This document shows positions 24,295 to 32,148 of a stretch of 45,007 nucleotides of DNA, one piece after another; the first letter of the stretch is position 1; each line of letters begins with the position of its first letter. A program made the position numbers and the translations under genes. This stretch comes from Casp-actino8 sp964513215. Its GTDB lineage: Bacteria; Actinomycetota; Acidimicrobiia; Acidimicrobiales; Ilumatobacteraceae. The stretch covers positions 1 through 45,007 of the forward strand of contig CAZELU010000014.1 in NCBI GenBank assembly GCA_964513215.1, in the 5' to 3' direction. Below the pieces are notes generated by a model. The model saw only the letters and a program-made list of their open reading frames with translations. It was not told the DNA's origin and did not search any database.

Positions 24295-25467
24295 TCAGAG
24301 CGGCGAGGTGCCGCCCGACTGCACGAAGGAGCCGCCGCGATCGGCGGCCGAATCGAAGACCACTCGTGTGCGCTCGAGTTCGTGGGCGAGATCGTTGTTC
24401 ACATGACGAGCCGAGGTACCGATGCGACCGTGTTTCACCGCATCGTTCGCCACCGCGGTCATGGCCACGGTGGCCAAGGTGCTGCGCTGCGTGACCGCTC
24501 GGCGAGCCACGCTTCGTTCGTCGCTCGCTCGATGATCGAGTCGTTGAACGATGGTGGCCGCGGTGGTGCCAGCGGCCACGCCCGACGCCCACGAACCCCA
24601 CGGCACGAGCCCGACCAGATCGTCGAGGCGATCGAGCGGGGTGGTCGATCGACCCAGCACGGCCGCTCCGACCGCATCGATCGTCGCTCCAGATCCGGCT
24701 GCGACGTCGTCGATGCGTCGCCGACGCGCGAAATCGTCGGCGGGGAGATCGGTGAGGGCGCGATCGACCGCCGCGGGTAACCCGGCCGCCACCGCACTGG
24801 CCACCACCGGGATCGCCAACATCTCGTGCAGACGGTGCAGGCCCTCTTGCGGAGTCCAGTTCCATTCGCGCGCGAGAGCGGTGAAGTGCAGCGACCACGG
24901 GGCGATCACCAAGGCGAGGAGTTGATCGATGTCGCGATCGCGTTGCTCGACAGCGGCTTGGTGACCAGCGAGTGTGGTGAAGATCGATCGATCGGCGCGA
25001 TGGATCACGATCGCGTCGAGCAGTCGGCGAATGCGTGCACCAGCGACGTCGACCGGAACCGTGTTCGGATCGGTGGCCCGTGTCCAGAAGTCAGCCACCA
25101 CCTCGAAGTCGCTCACACCGTGCAACAGAGCTACATCGGCTCGGATGCGATCGGCGAACGACTGCTCGGCCGAGTTGTCGATCACCCGCCGCAGGATCGA
25201 GTCGGCCGTTGTGGACGATGCCACGAAACGCTCGGTCCACCACGCGGCACCGTCGGCGCCCCAGGTATCGAACTCGACTGCCGCCATGCGTCCGAACGAC
25301 AGCTGGTGCCATGTGCGTCGCACGTGATCGAGATCGGTTTCCACCAGATGGAGAGCGCGCGCCACGCGGGGGTCGACCGACGACAACGGCACCAGTTCGT
25401 GATGCAAACGCTCGAGGGCCAGGCCGAACGAATGGAGTCGATCGACATCGGCGCCGAGCCACGTCAT
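24295..25467 (-). CDS. Unknown 390-residue protein with WXG100-like N-terminus
   Basis: 390 residues; ATG 25467 overlaps the stop of the small upstream gene. I do not recognise the family. The first about 30 residues (MTWLGADVDRLHSFGLALER) follow the W-x-G/L-heptad pattern common to actinobacterial WXG100-like helices. The middle is alpha-helical and rich in Asp, Arg and Trp, with no catalytic motif I can name. Residues about 283-308 (LVGLVPWGSWASGVAAGTTA and onward) are Gly/Ala-rich and hydrophobic, which could be a membrane-associated helix. No signal peptide is seen. It ends four bases from the convergent CopC-CopD stop. Confidence 0.75.
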   Translation of the reverse strand: MTWLGADVDRLHSFGLALERLHHELVPLSSVDPRVARALHLVETDLDHVRRTWHQLSFGRMAAVEFDTWGADGAAWWTERFVASSTTADSILRRVIDNSAEQSFADRIRADVALLHGVSDFEVVADFWTRATDPNTVPVDVAGARIRRLLDAIVIHRADRSIFTTLAGHQAAVEQRDRDIDQLLALVIAPWSLHFTALAREWNWTPQEGLHRLHEMLAIPVVASAVAAGLPAAVDRALTDLPADDFARRRRIDDVAAGSGATIDAVGAAVLGRSTTPLDRLDDLVGLVPWGSWASGVAAGTTAATIVQRLDHRASDERSVARRAVTQRSTLATVAMTAVANDAVKHGRIGTSARHVNNDLAHELERTRVVFDSAADRGGSFVQSGGTSPL

Positions 25468-25655
25468 CGCGGATCGATGTCCAGAGTGAGTTCGAGACGG
25501 CGGAGTTCGTCGACCGCATCGGCCAGCAGGTGAGCGACCAGGCGCAGGTCGTCGTCGACCTGATCGGCGAGCGGGCCACGCCAGGTGTCGGGACCCGACC
25601 AGCGACGGGCCGACGGAAGTTCGTGGGCGATCAGGGCGGCCAAGCGCGCGAGCAC
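25464..25655 (-). CDS. Small WXG100-like helical protein, 63 residues
   Basis: GTG start at 25655 (VLARLAALIAHELPSARRW); a stop codon lies 12 codons further upstream with no ATG between. The sequence PDTWRGPLADQVDDDL followed by a Leu/Ala heptad helix (LRLVAHLLADAVDELRRLEL) resembles the Trp-x-Gly turn between two helices of WXG100 proteins, although it is shorter than the usual 95-100 residues. It overlaps the 390-residue gene by 4 bp (ATGA), which supports real translation and a joint function. No Shine-Dalgarno is visible. Confidence 0.6.
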   Translation of the reverse strand: MLARLAALIAHELPSARRWSGPDTWRGPLADQVDDDLRLVAHLLADAVDELRRLELTLDIDPR

Positions 25656-25690
25656 GTCGTCATGTGGGACGCGCCGACGTTCTCACGGAG

Positions 25691-25708
25691 CCGAGTCGGT
25701 CGACTCGG
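25691..25708. repeat. 18-bp inverted repeat between the fusion gene and the small gene
   Basis: CCGAGTCG (25691-25698) and CGACTCGG (25701-25708) are perfect complements around GT. It lies in the 60-bp gap after the Gfo/Idh/MocA-GNAT stop. It may be a 3'-end hairpin or an operator for the next two genes. Confidence 0.45.
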
Positions 25709-25715
25709 ACGGAGT

Positions 25716-27209
25716 TCAGAGATCGATCTCCACCACGTGGTGGGGCAGTTGCGTGACGGTTTCGATGAAACCGTCGCCCACCACGGTGAATCCGTGGGCC
25801 CGATAGAAGTCGAGTGCCGCATCGCGCGCGTTGGCCCACACTGTGCGCACACCCGCGGAGCGAGCCGCATCGAGTCCGGCACGCAGGAGTCGCCCGCCCA
25901 ATCCGGTGCCCTGGAGGGTGCGATCGGTGGCCATTCCGCGCAGTTGCCAGGCCGTGGCATCGGGGCGATGGGCGGCCGCCCGCGCGAGCCAGGTGGACGT
26001 TGCAACACAACGACCGCCGTGATCGAACGCGGCCAAATGAATGGTGTCGCGATCGTCGTCGCCGTCGAACGTCACGGTTCGGTTGGCCATTCCGCGTCGC
26101 AACACGTCGAGGCGCAACGGTCGAACTTCGTCGACGGTGGCGCGGCGAATCGTGAACGCGTGAGCCCCCACCGCGACCGCGTCACCACCCGTTGCGGCCG
26201 AGCGATACATCGCGTCGACCACTTCGTGTGCGCGCAACGCCACCCGCGCCGATGGGTACGCGGGTGAGCCGGAGAGAACCGATTGAACGAAGGCAGCGTC
26301 AGGGTTGGCGTGCCCGGGAACCAGCGCTGCGGTGGCGGCCACGAGTTCGTCACCCTGCAGCGATCCCGACGAACCATCGGAGTCGGACCACGTGACCGGT
26401 CCGAACCAGTCGCCTTCGATCGCGACGTAGCGCCGCTCGCAGAAGATTTCGACGCGACGCAGACTCGGTCGAGACAAGTTGTCGTGCCAGATGCTGGTGA
26501 GCGAACCGGTGGCCGAGGGTGCGCCTCCGTCGAACGAGATTGCCGCCGTGACGACGTCTTCGATTCCGTCGATGCCGTGGAAGTGGGCCTGCCGCGCGCT
26601 CACCGAACCGATCGGCCCGATGACGGCGTGCAGCATGTCGACGTCGTGGATGCTGTGCTCGATGAGAGTGCCCGACCCGGCTCGTTCACGATCGGCCCGC
26701 CAGGTCGACGCGTAGTGACCTTGAATGGGAATGAACTGATCGTCGCGGAAGACCACCGTCATCACGCGGCCAGCCCGAGAGTCGCGCACCAGATCGCGCG
26801 CCCACAGATACGCGGGGGAGTGACGCAGTACCAGACCCACTTGGTGAACGACCCCGCTGGTTTCCAGAACATCGGTGAGCGTCCGCGCCGAGTCGAGGTC
26901 GGGAGCGAGTGGCTTTTCGCAGAACACCGCCCGTCCCTGTTCGGCTGCCATGGTGGCCAGCCGTAGGTGCTCGGACGTCCATGTGCACACGTACACCGCG
27001 TCGCACGAGTCGATGACGGCGGCTTCCGAATCCATGACCGTGTGTCCGCTCGCGGCCGCGAAGGATTCGGCCCGTGAGCGATCGACGTCGTGAACGCCAC
27101 CTCGCACGATGTCGATGTTCAGGTCGCGCGCGGCGTGACGCAGGCTCTTCGAGTGATACGTGGCGATGTGGCCGGCACCGAGGAAGCCGATGCGCAGCGC
27201 CGAGGACAT
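25716..27209 (-). CDS. Fusion of Gfo/Idh/MocA oxidoreductase and GNAT acetyltransferase
   Basis: 497 residues. Residues 1-345 are a Gfo/Idh/MocA NAD(P)-dependent oxidoreductase: Rossmann start RIGFLGAGHIATYH (6-19), CEKPLAPD with the family lysine (97-104), and a C-terminal domain with SGTLIEHSIHDVDML holding the usual histidine/aspartate near 185-191. Residues 352-497 are a GNAT domain: FTIRRATVDEVRPLRLDVLR, the acetyl-CoA loop GMATDRTLQGTGLGGRLL (about 425-442) and NARDAALDFYRAHGFTVVGDGF. No stop or frameshift separates them. The pair suggests oxidation or reduction of a sugar followed by N-acetylation, as in amino-sugar synthesis, but the substrate is unknown. Confidence 0.88.
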   Translation of the reverse strand: MSSALRIGFLGAGHIATYHSKSLRHAARDLNIDIVRGGVHDVDRSRAESFAAASGHTVMDSEAAVIDSCDAVYVCTWTSEHLRLATMAAEQGRAVFCEKPLAPDLDSARTLTDVLETSGVVHQVGLVLRHSPAYLWARDLVRDSRAGRVMTVVFRDDQFIPIQGHYASTWRADRERAGSGTLIEHSIHDVDMLHAVIGPIGSVSARQAHFHGIDGIEDVVTAAISFDGGAPSATGSLTSIWHDNLSRPSLRRVEIFCERRYVAIEGDWFGPVTWSDSDGSSGSLQGDELVAATAALVPGHANPDAAFVQSVLSGSPAYPSARVALRAHEVVDAMYRSAATGGDAVAVGAHAFTIRRATVDEVRPLRLDVLRRGMANRTVTFDGDDDRDTIHLAAFDHGGRCVATSTWLARAAAHRPDATAWQLRGMATDRTLQGTGLGGRLLRAGLDAARSAGVRTVWANARDAALDFYRAHGFTVVGDGFIETVTQLPHHVVEIDL

Positions 27210-27215
27210 GACACG

Positions 27216-27221
27216 AAACTA
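27216..27221 (-). promoter_or_regulatory. Candidate -10 box of the fusion gene
   Basis: Minus strand TAGTTT, 6 nt before the ATG at 27209, inside the 25-bp gap after thiQ. It suggests the fusion gene has its own leaderless promoter and is not only read through from the thiamine operon. Confidence 0.5.
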
Positions 27222-27234
27222 CTGGGACGCTCGG

Positions 27235-27876
27235 CTACGGAGCGTTGGTGGCCGGTGGCAGGTCGATGCGCGACTGTGCGATGGCTTCCACATCGGCTGG
27301 ATCGTGCGACACGAGAACCGCGGTGGTGCCGGTGTCTCGAAGCACTCGCTCGACCATGGCGGCCAGTTGATCGTGCAGCGGCCGATCGAGTCCGGTGAAC
27401 GGTTCGTCGAGTAGAAGAACTCGTGGTGACGGGGCCAGAGCCCGGGCCAGAGCCACTCGCTTGGCCTCGCCGCCCGACAGCGTGGCCACGTCCTGGTCGC
27501 GTCGATCGCTCAATTGAACACGTTCGAGTAGTTCGTCGACACGCGTTCGAATACGGGTGGTTTCCCAGCCGAGAACGCGCAAGCCGTATCCGACGTTGCG
27601 CGCCACGTTCATGTGTGGAAACAACTGATTGTCCTGGAACACGAAACCGATCGACCGACGGTGAGTCGGAGTGCCCGTGACGTCGGCACCGTCGACTTCA
27701 ACCCGTCCAGCGTCGATGGGCACGAGTCCGGCGATGGCGCGCAACAAGGTGGTCTTGCCCGAGCCCGACGGTCCACACACCGCGATGGTGCGACCGGTGT
27801 CGACGTGCAACGACACGTTGTCGAGGATGCGACGACCTTCGAGAGTGACCGCGAGCGACCCGACGGTGAGGCTCAT
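27235..27876 (-). CDS. thiQ: Thiamine-type ABC transporter ATP-binding protein
   Basis: 213 residues; ATG 27876 overlaps the permease stop (ATGA). Walker A GPSGSGKTT (about residues 35-43), Q-loop FVFQDNQLFPHM, signature LSGGEAKRVALARAL, Walker B VLLLDEPFTGLD and switch SHDPAD are intact. Short length and the partner proteins match ThiQ-like ATPases. Thiamine as substrate is inferred from the TPP riboswitch and thiN at the head of the operon. Last gene of that operon. Confidence 0.88.
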   Translation of the reverse strand: MSLTVGSLAVTLEGRRILDNVSLHVDTGRTIAVCGPSGSGKTTLLRAIAGLVPIDAGRVEVDGADVTGTPTHRRSIGFVFQDNQLFPHMNVARNVGYGLRVLGWETTRIRTRVDELLERVQLSDRRDQDVATLSGGEAKRVALARALAPSPRVLLLDEPFTGLDRPLHDQLAAMVERVLRDTGTTAVLVSHDPADVEAIAQSRIDLPPATNAP

Positions 27877-29399
27877 GCGCGCACCGACCGATCGACCGTG
27901 GTCACAGCGACCACGGTGAGCACGAGCAGAAGCGAAGCCACGGCGAAGGCCGTCATGTGCGGGAGAGAACCGGCACGACCGAGCAGAGTGTCGACCACGA
28001 TCGGCAACGTGGTGGTGTCGCGTCGGGTGAGAAAGCTGGTGGCGCCGAACTCACCGATCGACATGGTGAGAGAGAACGCCGATGCGGTGGCCAGGGCTGG
28101 ACGCAAGAGGGGTAGGTCGATGTCGAGCCAACGGCGCCCCGGTGAGGCGCCGAGAGTGGCAGCGGCTTGAGTCAGACCAGGTGGGATCGATTCGACCATC
28201 GGGATCACCGCGCGCACCACGAACGGCAGCGCTACTGCGGCGTGAACGAGCGGCACGAGCCACCACTCGCCGCGCACGTCGATCGACCCGGTGTCGTAGG
28301 TGACGATGATGCCGAGACCCACCACCACGGCCGACGAACCCAAAGGGAGCGAGGCGATGAAGTCGGCCAGTCGCGATGACGACGACACGGCGGCACGGGC
28401 GAGCGCCACGCCGAGTGGAACCGCCACCAACGCCGCCAGGACGGCGAACACCAGTGAGTTGACGATCGCGTCGCCGAGGTCGATCGGAACCCGTAGTCCG
28501 TCTCCGCCGGTGAACAGAGCGCGCCAGCCGGCGGTCGACCAACCCGATGCCGAGCGGAAGGATGCGAGTACCAGCGCAGTGGGCACGGTCGCGAACAACG
28601 CAACGAGAGTCCACACGGCCGTGGTGACGGCGATCGGAGCGCGGCGCCGACGCGTGGTGGTGATGCTCGAACGGCGTGTGGCCGAACGCGACCACACCGC
28701 GAAGAGGGCGACGATCACGAGAGTTTGGGCCACGGCCAGAACCGTCGCCCCCGACACGTCGGCCAGATCGACGGCCCGACGGTAGATCTCGACGTCGAGA
28801 GTCGACCGGCCCGGTCCACCGAGCAGACGAACGACGCCGTACGACGTCGCGCACATCACGAACACCAATCCGGCCGCACCCATCACGGCCGGACGCAGCA
28901 GTGGCCACACGACGGTGCGCGCGACGGTGAGCGGTGACGCGCCGAGAGTGCGCGCGGCATCGAGCAGATGATCGTCGACGGCGCCCCAGGCCGGTACGAC
29001 CGTTCGTACCACGACCGACACGTTGAAGAAGACGTGCGCGAGAACGATCGCCAACACCGAGCGATCGAATCGATCGGGAAGTGCGGCCAGGAAGGCGGCA
29101 CCCACCACGACCGTGGGCAGTACGAACGGAACGGTGAGAGCGGTGAGCGCGACACGACGACCGGGCAGGTCGAATCGCGCCAGTGCCCAGGCCGGGGCCA
29201 GCCCCACGACCACCGCCGCGAAAGTGGACAGTGCGCCTTGCCAGAGCGAGAACCACACGGCCTCGCGCACTCCGCTGCGTGACCACACGGCGGTGATGTC
29301 GGATCCGCGCAGCGAGTCGACAGCCAGTCCGACGAGCGGTATCACCACCGCCACCGCGACGAGAACGGTGGCGCCGATCCAGCGCAGGCGGGCGATCAC
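27873..29399 (-). CDS. thiP: Thiamine-type ABC transporter permease (two-domain)
   Basis: 508 residues from GTG 29399 (VIARLRWIGATVLVAV), overlapping the thiB stop by GTGA; the open frame reaches 29669, but that part lies inside thiB. About twelve membrane helices in two BPD-transport halves. Each half has an EAA loop: LLDAARTLGASPLTVARTVV in the first and LTQAAATLGASPGRRWLDID in the second. This fused-permease plan is that of ThiP, and iron FbpB is the main alternative. The riboswitch context favours thiamine. Confidence 0.88.
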   Translation of the reverse strand: MIARLRWIGATVLVAVAVVIPLVGLAVDSLRGSDITAVWSRSGVREAVWFSLWQGALSTFAAVVVGLAPAWALARFDLPGRRVALTALTVPFVLPTVVVGAAFLAALPDRFDRSVLAIVLAHVFFNVSVVVRTVVPAWGAVDDHLLDAARTLGASPLTVARTVVWPLLRPAVMGAAGLVFVMCATSYGVVRLLGGPGRSTLDVEIYRRAVDLADVSGATVLAVAQTLVIVALFAVWSRSATRRSSITTTRRRRAPIAVTTAVWTLVALFATVPTALVLASFRSASGWSTAGWRALFTGGDGLRVPIDLGDAIVNSLVFAVLAALVAVPLGVALARAAVSSSSRLADFIASLPLGSSAVVVGLGIIVTYDTGSIDVRGEWWLVPLVHAAVALPFVVRAVIPMVESIPPGLTQAAATLGASPGRRWLDIDLPLLRPALATASAFSLTMSIGEFGATSFLTRRDTTTLPIVVDTLLGRAGSLPHMTAFAVASLLLVLTVVAVTTVDRSVRA

Positions 29400-30451
29400 G
29401 GGAGAGCGATCTCCGACCACGTCTCGAGCCAGGCCGTGCGATTGGCGGCGATCACGGTGGAGTCGAGAACCAACGGTGACGTCACCTCGGGTGCATAGCG
29501 AAGGAAAGAATCGGGCAGTGCGGTCGCGGTGTTGGCCGGATACACGAAAAGACTCTCGGGAAGAAGTGATTGGAACTGGTCGCTCACCAGATAGTCGACG
29601 AGCAGTCGAGCGGCATCCACGTGATCTGTTCCTCGGAGCACGCCGGCGAACTCGACCTGCCGAAAACAAGTGGACGTGACCACACCCGTGGGGGCAGCCG
29701 CGTCGGCCGGCAGCGGCGGATCAGCGAACAACACTTCGGCCGGCGGGCTCGACGCGTAACTCAACACGAGCGGTCGATCGCCGCCGTAGCGGCTGAACGC
29801 CGTGTAGTACGCATCGCTCCAACCATCGACCACGAGCAGGTCGTTGGCCACCAGGCGCGACCAGTAGTCGGGCCACTCGTCGCCGAACCGTGCGACGGTG
29901 GCGAGCAGGAAGGCCAAGCCGGGTGATGACGACGTCGCACTCGGAACCACGAGCAATCCCGAGTAGGCCGGGTCGGCCAAATCGTCGAAGGAATCGGGTG
30001 CCGGCAGTCCGAGTGATTCGAGTGTTGCGATGTCGTAGTTGACGCACACGTCGCCGAAGTCGACCGGAGTCACCGTGTCGGCACCGGCGGCGACGAGTGA
30101 CGCGTCGAGCGGGTGCGCCTTCGACACGTACGGATCGAAGACCTCGGCGTCGAGCGCCCGCGACAGGAGGGTGTTGTCGACGCCCCACAACACGTCACCT
30201 TCGGGATTACCTGCAGTGAGCGCGGCCTTGGCCACGAGTTCGCCGGCATCGCCACCAACCGCGATCTCGACCTCGATACCGGTGGCCGCGGTGAACGCGT
30301 CGAATGCACCCTCGGGTGGGGTGAACGAGTCATACGCCACCAGCACGAGGCGTTCGGGGGTGGATGACGAATCGTCGCCGCACGAGGACGCGGTGACGGC
30401 GAGCGCGAACACTCCGAGGAGGCTGAACGACAGAGATCTGGTTGGTCGCAT
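29396..30451 (-). CDS. thiB: Thiamine-type ABC transporter substrate-binding lipoprotein
   Basis: 351 residues from MRPTRSLSFSLLG at 30451, 10 bp after the thiN stop; an upstream in-frame start at 30487 would overlap thiN. A lipoprotein signal ends TASSC (about residue 22), then a Ser-rich linker. The periplasmic-binding fold follows: RLVLVAYDSFTPPEGAFDAFTAATGIEVEI is a typical ThiB start, then GDVLWGVDNTLLSRAL and LVLSYASSPPAEVLF, a thiamine-binding-protein-like block. Iron(III)-binding homologues are possible, but the operon argues for thiamine or a derivative. Confidence 0.88.
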   Translation of the reverse strand: MRPTRSLSFSLLGVFALAVTASSCGDDSSSTPERLVLVAYDSFTPPEGAFDAFTAATGIEVEIAVGGDAGELVAKAALTAGNPEGDVLWGVDNTLLSRALDAEVFDPYVSKAHPLDASLVAAGADTVTPVDFGDVCVNYDIATLESLGLPAPDSFDDLADPAYSGLLVVPSATSSSPGLAFLLATVARFGDEWPDYWSRLVANDLLVVDGWSDAYYTAFSRYGGDRPLVLSYASSPPAEVLFADPPLPADAAAPTGVVTSTCFRQVEFAGVLRGTDHVDAARLLVDYLVSDQFQSLLPESLFVYPANTATALPDSFLRYAPEVTSPLVLDSTVIAANRTAWLETWSEIALP

Positions 30452-30461
30452 GATGACTCCG

Positions 30462-31133
30462 CTACTTCTCGAGAATGGTCGAATCATTTGATGGGGCGGG
30501 CAGCACGACGCTCACGCAGCCCGAGTCGACCGACACGCTCACGATGTCGGCGACGGAAACGTTGCTCACTCCGCGCGCGCGACTTCCCTCGAGTGTCGCG
30601 TCGTCGAGAGCCCAACGCAGACCGGAGGTCGTCACACCGTGGGCCGACCCGGCCAACGGCACGAGGCTCACCGTTCGTCCGGCCTCGATGGTGAACTGCA
30701 CTCGTCGGCCACCGTGGACGATGTGCATACGATCATCGCCGACCCACGCCGTGAGGCGGTCGAGACGAGCCAGATCGGGAGCGGCCAGTGCGGCCAGCAC
30801 GCCGAGCACGTGATCGAAGCGATCGCCGCCACCCCACAGAACCGTGAGTTCGGTGGCACCGTCGGCCAGCGCGTGGGCGAGCGCGAGTTCGGTGTCGGTG
30901 AAGTCCTTGTCGGGGTGGGCCTCCACGACGTGCGAGCCATGTGCGCGAGCACGGTCGATGTCGACGATCGAATCCATGTCGCCGATCACGACGTGCGGTG
31001 TGAGGTCGAGGGCCAGAGCGTGGTCGAAACCGGAGTCGGCGCAGATCACCACGTCGACCGTTCCGATCGTGGGCAAGGCGTGGCGACGCGGAGCATCACC
31101 ACCAATGACGAGAAGTGCGTGTCGTCGTTTCAT
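30462..31133 (-). CDS. thiN: Thiamine pyrophosphokinase
   Basis: 223 residues from MKRRHALLVIGGDAP at 31133, with GGAGGG 6 nt ahead inside the riboswitch 3' end. It makes TPP from thiamine and ATP. Catalytic-domain motifs are ICADSGFDHALALDLTPHVVIGDMDSI and DKDFTDTELALAHAL, with ELTVLWGGGDRFDHVLG between. The C-terminal B1-binding part has VSLVPLAGSAHGVTTSGLRWAL. First gene of the operon thiN-thiB-thiP-thiQ, which couples thiamine import with phosphorylation. Confidence 0.93.
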   Translation of the reverse strand: MKRRHALLVIGGDAPRRHALPTIGTVDVVICADSGFDHALALDLTPHVVIGDMDSIVDIDRARAHGSHVVEAHPDKDFTDTELALAHALADGATELTVLWGGGDRFDHVLGVLAALAAPDLARLDRLTAWVGDDRMHIVHGGRRVQFTIEAGRTVSLVPLAGSAHGVTTSGLRWALDDATLEGSRARGVSNVSVADIVSVSVDSGCVSVVLPAPSNDSTILEK

Positions 31134-31138
31134 CCGAT

Positions 31139-31226
31139 TCCCTCCGCTGGAATTACCCAGATCAGGTTCTCGGGTCGGTGGCGGCGACCACCCTCTCAGC
31201 CCGCCGATCCAGCGAGCTCCCCGTCG
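31139..31226 (-). ncRNA. TPP (THI-box) riboswitch
   Basis: On the minus strand the canonical THI elements are present: ACGGGGAGC at the 5' side, GGGCTGAGAGGGTGG, then GAGAACCTGATCTGGGTAAT and CCAGCGGAGGGA. The final GGAGGG is also the thiN ribosome site, so TPP binding would directly block translation initiation. No terminator hairpin with T-tract follows. Confidence 0.95.
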
Positions 31227-31232
31227 CATCCG

Positions 31233-31238
31233 ACGCTA
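31233..31238 (-). promoter_or_regulatory. Candidate -10 box of the TPP riboswitch transcript
   Basis: Minus strand TAGCGT. About 7 nt downstream the THI element begins, so the RNA would start almost exactly at the aptamer. Confidence 0.5.
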
Positions 31239-31333
31239 CCCAACGCTCGGGCCGAACGCGCGACCAGAACGACCGACTAGAACAATTGTGTCGAAGTGGT
31301 GCTGATGAGATCGGCTGACGAGATGGGGGAGTC

Positions 31334-32110
31334 ATGGCAGGTCAACTGACGGGTCGGGTGGCGCTCGTGACGGGCGGAGGTCGCGGAATCGGCCGCGGAA
31401 TCAGTGAGTTGCTCGCGGCCCACGGTGCGAGTGTGGCCATCAACTATCGGCGAGATCGCGAGGCTGCCGATGAGACGGTGGCGGCCATCACCGCGGCCGG
31501 CGGAAGCGCTCGCGCGTACGACGGTTCCGTGGACGACCCTGATGCGGTGGCCGCCATGGTCGAACGAGTGGTGGCCGACTTCGGTTTCGTCGACATCTTG
31601 GTGTGCAACGCGGGCATTGCGTCACGCGGTCGGGCGGTGGCCGACACCGAGCCGAGCGAACTGCAGTCGTTGATCGCCACGCATGCACTCGGTCCTCATT
31701 ACTTGTCGCGCTCCGTTCTGCCATCCATGCGCACTCGGGGGCGGGGCGACATCGTGATGATCTCGTCGGTGGCCACCTCGCACATGTCGGCCAACGGTGC
31801 GCCGTACAACATGGGAAAGGCCGCGATGGAAGCGCTGGCGGCCACGTTGGCCAAAGAAGAGCGACCGTTCGGTATCCACGTGAACGTGGTGGCGCCGGGT
31901 CTGGTGGAGACCGACATGGGTGTTCGGCTCGCTCGGGCCATGACGGGCCAGCGCGACCTGGCCGACTTGCGCAGTCTCGATGCGGCCTCGCCATTCGGCC
32001 GGGTGTGCCAGCCTCTCGACGTGGCCAACGTGGTGTTGTGGCTGTGCGGCGAGGGTGCGTCGTACGTGACCGGGCAGCGCATCGAGTGTGACGGAGGCGG
32101 TCCGCGATGA
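31334..32110 (+). CDS. Short-chain dehydrogenase/reductase (FabG-like)
   Basis: 258 residues, ATG with GGGGGAG upstream. Classical SDR: cofactor loop TGGGRGIGRG (about residues 14-23), NAG at about 94-96, catalytic serine in VMISSVA, and YNMGK (Tyr-x-x-x-Lys) near residue 159. The C-terminus YVTGQRIECDGG is the standard FabG ending. NADPH use is suggested by the NYRRDRE stretch after the second strand. Substrate unknown; fatty-acid 3-oxoacyl reduction is one option. It stands alone, 38 bp before nfuA. The 107 bp upstream of the TPP riboswitch start hold its promoter region (possible TAGAAC at about 31276). Confidence 0.88.
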   Translation: MAGQLTGRVALVTGGGRGIGRGISELLAAHGASVAINYRRDREAADETVAAITAAGGSARAYDGSVDDPDAVAAMVERVVADFGFVDILVCNAGIASRGRAVADTEPSELQSLIATHALGPHYLSRSVLPSMRTRGRGDIVMISSVATSHMSANGAPYNMGKAAMEALAATLAKEERPFGIHVNVVAPGLVETDMGVRLARAMTGQRDLADLRSLDAASPFGRVCQPLDVANVVLWLCGEGASYVTGQRIECDGGGPR

Positions 32111-32136
32111 CCCGAAGAGGTCGTGCGATCGAGGGG

Positions 32137-32142
32137 TAGCCT
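32137..32142 (+). promoter_or_regulatory. Candidate -10 box of the NfuA-like gene
   Basis: TAGCCT, then 6 nt, then GTG 32149. There is no Shine-Dalgarno. It supports the GTG start and a leaderless mRNA. Confidence 0.55.
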
Positions 32143-32148
32143 GACGGC

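Noticed and set aside
31256..31282. -35/-10 pair for the SDR gene (TAGAAC)
   Set aside because: The -10 candidate is weak and no -35 fits; mentioned in the SDR entry but not scored as a separate feature.
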